DNA of 9,407 nt from NCBI GenBank assembly GCA_937877165.1, contig CALEFO010000096.1:1-9407 (forward strand), written 5' to 3'. Both the position numbers and the translations under genes were made by a program. Position 1 is the stretch's first letter; each line of letters starts with the position of its first letter. Shown here piece after piece: positions 1-5,623 of this stretch. The notes under the pieces were generated by a model. That model had not been told where the DNA came from, made no database searches, and saw only the letters and a program-made list of their open reading frames with translations. Source of the DNA: an uncultured Lachnospiraceae bacterium (GTDB taxonomy: Bacteria > Bacillota > Clostridia > Lachnospirales > Lachnospiraceae).

Positions 1-116
1 GCATAATGCCGTACTAGGATACTCCCCATCCGGTTTTCCGTCAAGCAAGCTCTACCCGAGGGGCATTTCCAACCGAAGGCTCCGCAGCAATGGCGCGGGA
101 CCCGGTAAATTTTCAT
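1..116 (-). CDS. Possible start of a further gene (partial, doubtful)
   Basis: A minus-strand frame opens with an ATG at 114-116 that overlaps the TGA stop of the M23 hydrolase gene (ATGA arrangement) and stays open to the window edge, about 38 codons. The peptide begins MKIYRVPRHCCGAFGWKCP and has three Cys in its first 20 residues; I do not recognise it. An internal ATG at 27-29 (MGSILVRHYA) could be the true start of a downstream gene. Neither ATG has a convincing ribosome binding site. ATGA overlaps often mark translational coupling, but a frame this short can be open by chance. The alternative is that positions 1-112 are simply intergenic. Confidence 0.15.
   Translation of the reverse strand, partial: MKIYRVPRHCCGAFGWKCPSGRACLTENRMGSILVRHY
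16..44 (-). promoter_or_regulatory. Candidate sigma-A promoter downstream of the M23 gene
   Basis: On the minus strand TTGACG (39-44) is followed after exactly 17 bp by TATCCT (16-21), matching the -35 consensus at 5 of 6 and the -10 at 4 of 6 positions. It would fire out of the window towards lower coordinates, starting a new unit after the M23 gene. No terminator is visible between the M23 stop and this site. A single match of this quality can occur by chance. Confidence 0.25.
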
Positions 117-1684
117 CCATTCAGATAATTCAACGGGTTCACCGCCGTTCCGTTCACACGGATTTCAAAGTGCAGATGCGGTCCCGTGCTGTTGCCGGTG
201 TTGCCCGACCGCGCAATGACATCTCCCTGTGATACGCTCTGCCCGACCTTGACCAGAACCTTCGACAGATGTCCGTATCTCGAAGTTACACCATTTCCAT
301 GGTCAACATAAACCACATATCCGTAACCGGACTGCCAGCCTGCGGCTGTTACCTTGCCGCCGCTCGTTGCCATGACAGAGGTTCCGGTCGCAACCGCAAT
401 ATCAATTCCCTTATGGTTCGTGCTCGCTCCCGCCTTCGGGGATTTGCGGCCACCAAAGCCTGAGGAAACGCGTCCGTAAACCGGCCAGATGTAGGTCGGC
501 GGGTTCTTCGTCCCGATCTCGATGATCTCCGGCACGGCATCCACCGTGGTCTCCTGCTTCACAATCTCGCGGCTCTGTACGGTGTCGTCCCGGTAATTCA
601 CAAGCGCAATGACGCGTCGATGCCCCAGACTTCCTTTCTGGATCACCTCGGACTTGCTGGTATACCAGTCGCTGTTCTCCTTATAAATCGTGTCCGCGCT
701 GTAGTCCTCTTCGTAATATTCCTGATTGGTGTACAGGACAGTCAGCTTCGGCTCCGCTACGGTGACACTCAGAACATCGCCCGGACGGATCACCGCACTT
801 TCTCCGGAAAGCCCGTTGATCGAAATCAGCTCCTGCGTCGTCAAGCCGTAACGCGACGCAATGCCGGAAAGTGTATCGCCGCTCGCGACCTCATAGGTTG
901 CATCCTTTGCCACATCGCCGGTCACATCCGCCTCGGCATCTTCCAGGGAGGCAATCAGGTTAGACGGAAGATACGTCTCCGAAATCTCTATCTTCTCCCC
1001 GAAGTCAATCTTCTGAAGTCCCAGAACATAGTCCTCGAAGTCCTTTCCAACTGCGGGCTTCACATCTTCAAAAAGTCTTGAAAACGCCTGCTCAATTCCG
1101 GCAGAAGGGAGCTGGTTCTGTTTTTCTTCCTTCTTCTCCTGCTCGCTGGTCGTCAGGACCTCATACGTCAGTGCGTTGACCTCCCGGTCGGTATCTGTCA
1201 CGATGCTGACAATGTAATCCTTTTCGGGATCATACTGCTCCAGAACGTGATTCAGAAGGGCCTTGATGTCATCCACCGAAGCCATATTGAAAACATATTC
1301 TCCGATCTTCACCGTGTAACAGTGCTGAAGCGTCAGGAGCTCGTGCTTCGAAAGGACTGCCTTCATCTGATCCACAATATCCCGGTCACTGTCCGTCTGT
1401 CCCCAGTAGACCTCTTCTCCGGTAATTTCCAGATCGGCATCGATAAAAAGAGGGTCTTCGCTCGTCTTTGCAATCTCCCGGCGCGCCTGACGGAAGCACT
1501 CTCTTGCCTCCTCCTCCGATCCGACAACACCGACTTCCTCCCCATTCAGTGAAACGGTGAACATATTATCCATCCCGGTTCCGAACGGAACAAAGTTCGG
1601 AAACAGAAGAAGACCCACGAACAGGACAAAGGTGCAGACAGTCAGAAACCAGAATTCAGTTTTCTTTCTATTAGGGTGAATCAT
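113..1684 (-). CDS. Membrane-anchored LysM-G5-M23 peptidoglycan hydrolase
   Basis: A 523-residue zinc endopeptidase of the M23 (LytM) family, expected to cut peptide cross-links of peptidoglycan outside the membrane. Residues 12-34 form one hydrophobic segment after a basic start (signal anchor, no lipobox). Residues 40-260 have no domain I can name. A LysM module lies at about 263-310 (YEVASGDTLSGIASRYG start), a G5-like domain at about 314-393 and the catalytic domain at 402-523. Metal ligands fit H424 and D428 (NHKGID) and H505 (GPHLHFE), with H472 and H503 as the catalytic histidines, so the enzyme looks intact. The ATG follows the upstream gene's stop by 8 bp without a clear Shine-Dalgarno, which suggests co-transcription and possibly coupled translation. 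LysM and G5 should hold it on glycan strands. The family call is firm; the exact bond cut is not known. Confidence 0.95.
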   Translation of the reverse strand: MIHPNRKKTEFWFLTVCTFVLFVGLLLFPNFVPFGTGMDNMFTVSLNGEEVGVVGSEEEARECFRQARREIAKTSEDPLFIDADLEITGEEVYWGQTDSDRDIVDQMKAVLSKHELLTLQHCYTVKIGEYVFNMASVDDIKALLNHVLEQYDPEKDYIVSIVTDTDREVNALTYEVLTTSEQEKKEEKQNQLPSAGIEQAFSRLFEDVKPAVGKDFEDYVLGLQKIDFGEKIEISETYLPSNLIASLEDAEADVTGDVAKDATYEVASGDTLSGIASRYGLTTQELISINGLSGESAVIRPGDVLSVTVAEPKLTVLYTNQEYYEEDYSADTIYKENSDWYTSKSEVIQKGSLGHRRVIALVNYRDDTVQSREIVKQETTVDAVPEIIEIGTKNPPTYIWPVYGRVSSGFGGRKSPKAGASTNHKGIDIAVATGTSVMATSGGKVTAAGWQSGYGYVVYVDHGNGVTSRYGHLSKVLVKVGQSVSQGDVIARSGNTGNSTGPHLHFEIRVNGTAVNPLNYLNG

Positions 1685-1692
1685 TTACTGCA

Positions 1693-2385
1693 TCAGCCGA
1701 AGAACATGGAAAGAACACCGAAGGCATGCAGCGCCTCCAGTACCACACCGGCCAGGACTACTGCAAGCGTTGCAATCTGGATGCCGTTCACCGGAGCCTT
1801 GGCGGGTTTCTCCTCTTCGTCCATCTTCTCCTTCAGTTCATCGGTCTGCTTCTTCAGAAGCTGTTCCACAGCAGCCTGCACATTGCGGTAGACGCGTACA
1901 TTCTCCTTGTGGGAAAAGTCATCTGACTGCTGCAGAAGATCCGCAATTTTCTGCTCCGATGCTCCGATGGATTCCGTGAGCTTCGTCTCCAGATTCTTCG
2001 AGGATTCTTCCATGTCCTTGCGGGCGTCTTCCTGCATCTTGCTAAAATCCACGTCCCGGAGCGCTGTGCTGTTCTCGGAAAGTGCCTGCGCAGATGCCTT
2101 CATGACGTCCTGCACGCCCTTGGTCGTCTCGATGCTCATCCTGCGCATCTCATCCACCAGAACACGGTTCTTCTCATAAAGGTCCTTCAGCTCTTCAATC
2201 TGCTTCTGATAAGACAGAACTGTCTCCTTCAGCGCATCCACCTCAATCGCCTGCGCCTCTTCATTGGCACGGATCATGTCGTCCGCAGCAGCCTCGGCGA
2301 TGCCGGTTCCCTGTGAAATCTTCCTTTCCAGATCCTCGATGGAATGTTCTTCTTCCTGCACTTCCTGCATAAACTGATCGCTCAT
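1693..2385 (-). CDS. Uncharacterised coiled-coil protein with C-terminal membrane anchor
   Basis: A 230-residue protein that I cannot assign to a named family. Residues 1-190 are highly charged and heptad-like (for example EVDALKETVLSYQKQIEELK at 48-67), predicting long coiled coils. A motif-like stretch, SHKENVRVYRNVQAAVEQLL, sits at 158-177. A short Lys/Pro linker (193-199) leads to one hydrophobic segment at 202-228 that ends the protein, so it is probably tail-anchored with the coiled coil in the cytoplasm. There is no signal peptide, no Cys and no enzyme motif. I chose the ATG at 2385 because AGAGGA lies 6 bases upstream; the frame extends to an ATG at 2475, but that site has no good ribosome binding site and the added residues look non-native. 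It is the first gene of a unit with the M23 hydrolase 8 bp downstream, so a scaffold or partner role for wall remodelling is possible but unproven. Confidence 0.85.
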   Translation of the reverse strand: MSDQFMQEVQEEEHSIEDLERKISQGTGIAEAAADDMIRANEEAQAIEVDALKETVLSYQKQIEELKDLYEKNRVLVDEMRRMSIETTKGVQDVMKASAQALSENSTALRDVDFSKMQEDARKDMEESSKNLETKLTESIGASEQKIADLLQQSDDFSHKENVRVYRNVQAAVEQLLKKQTDELKEKMDEEEKPAKAPVNGIQIATLAVVLAGVVLEALHAFGVLSMFFG

Positions 2386-2557
2386 TGCAAATCCTCTTCT
2401 ATTGCATCCGAAGGAAGATCCCGGGCGGCATCTTCTCTTCCCACTGTCGATTTTATGAACCCAGGCATAAGCCATGCGGCCCCGCCTGATACTCCCTGCA
2501 TTCTCCTGCGGACGCTCTGTTATGAAGGCAGCATCTGCAGAACAGAAAATCAGAATT

Positions 2558-2586
2558 ATGATACCATCATCGTTTTCATTTTACAA
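2558..2586 (-). promoter_or_regulatory. Probable sigma-A promoter of the coiled-coil/M23 unit
   Basis: TTGTAA (2581-2586) and TATCAT (2558-2563) are separated by 17 bp on the minus strand, matching the -35 at 4 of 6 and the -10 at 5 of 6 positions. The predicted start near 2551 leaves about 165 nt of leader before the ATG at 2385. It is the best promoter match between the relQ terminator and the coiled-coil gene. Confidence 0.45.
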
Positions 2587-2703
2587 CGAATGGGGCCCTC
2601 TCCGTTTTCTGTCATTTTGTCTCACTTTTCTTTTGTTTTCAGAGGCAGTTTGTATAAAATTCACATATGTTCAAGCCTTGTTCATATTTTATTCACACTT
2701 ATC

Positions 2704-2712
2704 TGCTATATT
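2704..2712 (+). promoter_or_regulatory. Candidate extended -10 promoter facing the plus strand
   Basis: TGCTATATT fits the extended -10 pattern TGnTATAAT with one mismatch; no good -35 box precedes it. Initiation near 2719 would yield a transcript of only about 30 or 78 nt, ending at one of the two plus-strand terminator-like hairpins just downstream. The surroundings are AT-rich, so a chance match is possible. Confidence 0.2.
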
Positions 2713-2718
2713 TAAATC

Positions 2719-2749
2719 ATCAAATCAATCGACAGTTTGATAATTTTTT
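2719..2749 (+). terminator. AT-rich terminator-like hairpin, plus strand
   Basis: ATCAAA (2719-2724) pairs with TTTGAT (2736-2741), extendable by one T-G pair, and six T follow at 2744-2749. The stem is short and weak, but the T-run is in the right place for plus-strand termination. There is no matching T-run on the minus strand. Confidence 0.3.
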
Positions 2750-2757
2750 CATAATAA

Positions 2758-2796
2758 GCCCGGGCGCCGAAAGGTGTCCGGGCACTCCTCTTTTTT
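2758..2796 (+). terminator. Strong GC-rich hairpin with GAAA loop, plus-strand orientation
   Basis: GCCCGGGCGCC (2758-2768) pairs over all 11 positions (two G-U) with GGTGTCCGGGC (2773-2783) around a GAAA tetraloop, followed by ACTCCTC and six T (2791-2796). On the plus strand this resembles an intrinsic terminator with a 7-base gap before the T-run. No plus-strand gene precedes it. On the minus strand it is followed only by TTATTATG, so it might instead act as a weak second stop for the relQ transcript. Confidence 0.5.
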
Positions 2797-2832
2797 CAGA
2801 GGATCCGCTCCCATCTTTGCCTTTTATCATTC

Positions 2833-2880
2833 AAAAAGGATGAACCGGGGAGCTTTTTTCTTTCTCCTCTGCCCATCCTT
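2833..2880 (-). terminator. Intrinsic terminator of the relQ transcription unit
   Basis: On the minus strand, 2864-2880 and 2836-2852 pair in 15 of 17 positions (including two G-U pairs) around an 11-base A-rich loop. The stem runs into TTTTT (2833-2837, partly within the stem). It begins 47 bases after the relQ stop codon. Confidence 0.6.
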
Positions 2881-2927
2881 ATGATCTTCCTTCGCTTCCC
2901 CGGCTTTCCCTGACAAGGTTTCGTCGT

Positions 2928-3578
2928 TCAGCGCTTTTCCTGCGCTTCTTCGATCTTGAACTCCTGTATCTCGTTGTTGAGCGAGAGCATCTTCTCATCC
3001 AGATTTGCGACCATCCGGGCACATTCGAGCAGCTCGTCCGCAATTCCCTCCGGCACATCTCCCGTAAATTTATACTGAATTTTGTGCTCCAGGCTCGCCC
3101 AAAAGTCCATTGCGATCGTCCGGATCTGAATCTCCACCTTAGTATCCACGATCCGGTCTGACAAATAAACCGGAACCGTCACAATCATGTGATAGCTCTT
3201 GTAACCGCTCGGCTTGGGATTCGCCAGATAGTCCTTGATGGCCAGCACGCGGATATCACTCTGGTTGCTGATCATATCTGCAATCTTGTAAATGTCCGAT
3301 GTGAAATCGCAAATGACACGCACACCGGCGATGTCATTGCAGTACTTCACCATATTCTCCAATGTCGACGGATAGCCGTGACGCTTGAGCTTGTTGACAA
3401 TGCTCTCCGGCGTTTTCAGCCGGGCCTTGATATGTTCAATGGGGTTGTAGTTGTGCACATGCTGAAACTCATCATTCAGGATGTTCAGCTTCGTCTGGAT
3501 CTGCCGAAGTGCTCCATTGTAAATCAGCATGACCTCTTCGTAGCTGTCTGCACCTTCCCCTCCTACACGTAAATCCAT
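2928..3578 (-). CDS. relQ: Small alarmone synthetase RelQ/YjbM-type, (p)ppGpp synthetase
   Basis: A 216-residue stand-alone GTP pyrophosphokinase of the small alarmone synthetase class. It transfers pyrophosphate from ATP to GDP or GTP, making ppGpp or pppGpp in the cytoplasm. Family motifs are in order: EHIKARLKTPESI (48-60), DIAGVRVICDF (82-92), GYKSYH (125-130) and EIQIRTIAMDFWASLEHK (149-166). D82 and E149 match known catalytic acidic positions. The length fits B. subtilis YjbM (211 residues), and there is no HD hydrolase, TGS or ACT domain, unlike long RelA/SpoT proteins. The ALEHK-helix region and the C-terminal charged helix (178-216) resemble RelQ more than RelP. The ATG has AAAGGG 4 bases upstream. 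It lies 106 bp after glmS with hairpins between and is followed by a terminator, so it is probably last in the unit. Confidence 0.93.
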   Translation of the reverse strand: MDLRVGGEGADSYEEVMLIYNGALRQIQTKLNILNDEFQHVHNYNPIEHIKARLKTPESIVNKLKRHGYPSTLENMVKYCNDIAGVRVICDFTSDIYKIADMISNQSDIRVLAIKDYLANPKPSGYKSYHMIVTVPVYLSDRIVDTKVEIQIRTIAMDFWASLEHKIQYKFTGDVPEGIADELLECARMVANLDEKMLSLNNEIQEFKIEEAQEKR

Positions 3579-3592
3579 TCTTCCCTTTCTGT
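3575..3592 (-). repeat. Initiation-region repeat, relQ copy
   Basis: The minus-strand stretch ACAGAAAGGGAAGAATGG, covering the Shine-Dalgarno and start codon of relQ, matches 17 of 18 bases at the start of the family 2 glycosyltransferase gene (6637-6654). Confidence 0.45.
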
Positions 3593-3604
3593 ATGTTTAA
3601 CTAT

Positions 3605-3677
3605 CCGCGCAGGCGGTTTCTCCAACGGGGCGCAGGCCCCCTGCGCCAAGCAGGAGGAAACGGCATCAGCCGTTTCC
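3605..3677 (-). promoter_or_regulatory. Tandem hairpins in the glmS-relQ spacer
   Basis: Three stems lie between the glmS stop and the relQ ribosome binding site. The first pairs GGAAACGGC with GCCGTTTCC around a 4-base loop (3656-3677, 9 perfect bp). The second pairs GGCGCAGG with CCTGCGCC around 3 bases (3629-3647, 8 perfect bp). The third is a small CCGC/GCGG stem (3605-3616). No T-run follows any of them, so they are not standard terminators. They might stabilise mRNA, slow polymerase or control relQ translation; the sequence does not say which. Confidence 0.5.
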
Positions 3678-3684
3678 GAGTGCG

Positions 3685-5526
3685 CTATTCCACCGTCACC
3701 GACTTCGCCAGGTTTCTCGGCTTATCCACATCCAATCCTTTGGATACGCTGACATAATATGCGAGAAGCTGCAGCGGAATGATTGCAACGCTCGTTGCGA
3801 AATGCGGATCCGTCTTTGGAATGTAAACCGTGAAGTCCGCTGTATCCTCGATTGCATAGTTTCCGTAGGTGGTGAGGCCCATCAGATAGCCGCCGCGGCT
3901 CTTGACCTCCACCATGTTGCTGACCGTCTTCTCGAACAGATCCGGCTGTGTCAGAACGCCGACCACGAGCGTTCCATCCTCAATCAGGGAAATCGTACCG
4001 TGCTTCAGCTCGCCTGCCGCATAGGCCTCCGAGTGAATGTAGCTGATCTCTTTGAGCTTCAGGGAGCCCTCCAGAGAAATGGCATAGTCAATGCCTCTTC
4101 CGATGAAGAAGATGTCCTTCGCATTGCTCCTCTTGGCCGCAAACCACTGGATTCGCTCCTTGTCCTCCAACGCACGTTCAATCTTGTCCGGAAGCTCGCG
4201 GATTTCTGTAATCAGCGCAGCTTCTTTCTCCGCGTCGATGGTTCCTCTTGCTGCTGCCATTCTGGTGGCAAGGATATATCCCGCAATCAGCTGTGTGCTG
4301 TAGGCCTTGGTCGTTGCAACCGCGATCTCCGGTCCCGCAAGCGTATATAAGACATGATCCGCCTCTCTTGCAATGGAGGATCCGACCACATTGACAATGG
4401 CAAGGGTCTTCATGCCGTTTGCCTTCGCAAGGCGAAGCGCCGCCAGAGAGTCTGCAGTCTCGCCAGACTGGCTGATGATAATTGCAAGGCTGTCCGGTGC
4501 AATGAGCGGATTCCGGTAGCGAAACTCCGATGCCAGTTCAATACGCACCTGAACTCTTGCAAGGTCCTCAATGACATACTGAATGGCAACGCCCACATGA
4601 TAGGCAGAGCCGCACCCGATGATGTAGACCTGATTCAGACTTTTCAGCAGCTCATCCGTCAGGCCAATCTTCTCCAGGTCAATCTTCCCGTTCTCATCAA
4701 TCATGGAATTGATGGTGTCCTTGACAGCGCGGGGCTGTTCATGGATTTCCTTCAGCATGAAATGCGGATAGCCGCCCTTCTCCGCAGCCTCTGCATCCAT
4801 CTCCACATGCGAGGGCTCCTTCTCGATCTCTTCCTGATCAATATTGTAGAAGGTGATCCTGTCTGCCTCCAGAACGCCCACCTCCATGTTGTCGATGTAG
4901 TAGACAGTCCTTGTATATTTCAGAATGGCAGGTACGTCGGAAGCCAAAAAGGACTCTCCCTTTCCGACACCAATGACCATCGGCGCATCCTTTCTCGCGA
5001 CATAGATCTTTCCGGGATAATCCTTAAACATAATCGCAAGAGCATAGGTCCCGCGCACCCGCATCATCATGTGTGTGATGGCGTGAATCGGTCCGCGGTT
5101 GTATTTCTTCATATAAAATTCAACCAGGTTGATCATCACCTCAGTGTCCGTATCGGAATAGAAGTGATAATTGTGCCGAAGAAGCTTGTTCTTGACATCC
5201 TGATAGTTCTCAATAATGCCATTGTGCACGCCGACCACCGATTTATCATTGCTGATATGCGGATGCGCGTTGTTCTCACTTGGTTCGCCGTGGGTTGCCC
5301 ATCGCGTGTGTCCAATTCCGCAACAGCCTTGCATCGACAGGCCGTTGTTCGTCTTCTCTGCAAGTCCCTTCAGCCTTCCCTTGACCTTGACAATTTCAAA
5401 ATCTCCACCATCCGCGCGAACCGCAAGGCCCGCAGAATCATATCCGCGGTATTCCAGCTTCGACAGCCCTTCCAGAAGGATCGGTGCTGCCTGCTTCTTT
5501 CCTACATATCCGACAATTCCACACAT
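3685..5526 (-). CDS. glmS: Glutamine--fructose-6-phosphate aminotransferase (isomerizing)
   Basis: A complete 613-residue GlmS (E. coli 609). It converts fructose-6-phosphate and glutamine to glucosamine-6-phosphate and glutamate, the first committed step to UDP-GlcNAc for peptidoglycan and surface polymers. Start MCGIVGYVG gives the N-terminal nucleophile C2. The glutaminase domain shows TRWATHG (74-80), HNGIIENY (101-108) and SDTDTEV (124-130). Two SIS domains follow, about 298-425 (IIGCGSAY; ISQSGET at 351-357) and 470-600 (LKLKEISYIHSEAYAAGELKHG region). The C-terminus ends in the family's AKSVTVE, with K608 as the sugar-binding lysine. The start is fixed by the required Cys2 and by AGGAGG 7 bases upstream, although the frame runs on to about 5751. 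It lies 97 bp after the glycosyltransferase stop and 106 bp before relQ. Confidence 0.98.
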   Translation of the reverse strand: MCGIVGYVGKKQAAPILLEGLSKLEYRGYDSAGLAVRADGGDFEIVKVKGRLKGLAEKTNNGLSMQGCCGIGHTRWATHGEPSENNAHPHISNDKSVVGVHNGIIENYQDVKNKLLRHNYHFYSDTDTEVMINLVEFYMKKYNRGPIHAITHMMMRVRGTYALAIMFKDYPGKIYVARKDAPMVIGVGKGESFLASDVPAILKYTRTVYYIDNMEVGVLEADRITFYNIDQEEIEKEPSHVEMDAEAAEKGGYPHFMLKEIHEQPRAVKDTINSMIDENGKIDLEKIGLTDELLKSLNQVYIIGCGSAYHVGVAIQYVIEDLARVQVRIELASEFRYRNPLIAPDSLAIIISQSGETADSLAALRLAKANGMKTLAIVNVVGSSIAREADHVLYTLAGPEIAVATTKAYSTQLIAGYILATRMAAARGTIDAEKEAALITEIRELPDKIERALEDKERIQWFAAKRSNAKDIFFIGRGIDYAISLEGSLKLKEISYIHSEAYAAGELKHGTISLIEDGTLVVGVLTQPDLFEKTVSNMVEVKSRGGYLMGLTTYGNYAIEDTADFTVYIPKTDPHFATSVAIIPLQLLAYYVSVSKGLDVDKPRNLAKSVTVE

Positions 5527-5538
5527 TGTTCTACCTCC

Positions 5539-5581
5539 TGCCGCCGTCTGCGCGGCATCTCCGGAAGCTCTCAGGGCTTCC
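5539..5581 (-). promoter_or_regulatory. Two hairpins immediately upstream of the glmS ribosome binding site
   Basis: GGAAGC/GCTTCC (5563-5581, 7-base loop) is followed by TGCCGC/GCGGCA (5539-5557, 7-base loop), both perfect 6-bp stems. The second ends on the first base of the AGGAGG at 5534-5539, so folding could affect ribosome access. There is no T-run. The spacer lacks the recognisable core of the glmS ribozyme and is too short (97 bp) for one unless it overlapped the upstream gene. Confidence 0.4.
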
Positions 5582-5623
5582 TCGTTACATCCTGTTATCT
5601 GCGTTCTCTTATTCTTATCTTCT

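Larger units (their letters stand above)
2386..2927. other. 542-bp intergenic region with regulatory signals only
   Basis: No convincing gene is present. Reading from 2927 downwards, it holds the relQ terminator (2833-2880), two terminator-like hairpins facing the plus strand (2758-2796 and 2719-2749), an AT-rich stretch (about 2640-2755) with TTCACA/TTCATA-type repeats, a minus-strand promoter (2558-2586) and an untranslated leader of about 165 nt for the coiled-coil gene. That leader can form a 6-bp hairpin at 2414-2435 (GAAGAT pairing with ATCTTC), about 28 bases before the start codon. Confidence 0.7.

Noticed and set aside
1..112. tRNA-like string GGTAGAGC on the minus strand near the window start
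   Set aside because: No T-arm, anticodon stem or paired acceptor ends can be drawn around it.
2386..2475. 30-residue N-terminal extension of the coiled-coil protein from an ATG at 2475
   Set aside because: The ATG at 2385 has a good AGAGGA site; the extension has a poor site and an atypical Cys- and Arg-rich composition unlike the rest of the protein.
2689..3730. DnaA-box-like sequences TTATTCACA (2689-2697) and TTATCCACA (3722-3730)
   Set aside because: They are single and far apart, and the second is simply the conserved DVDK codons of glmS. There is no cluster, dnaA or dnaN to suggest an origin.
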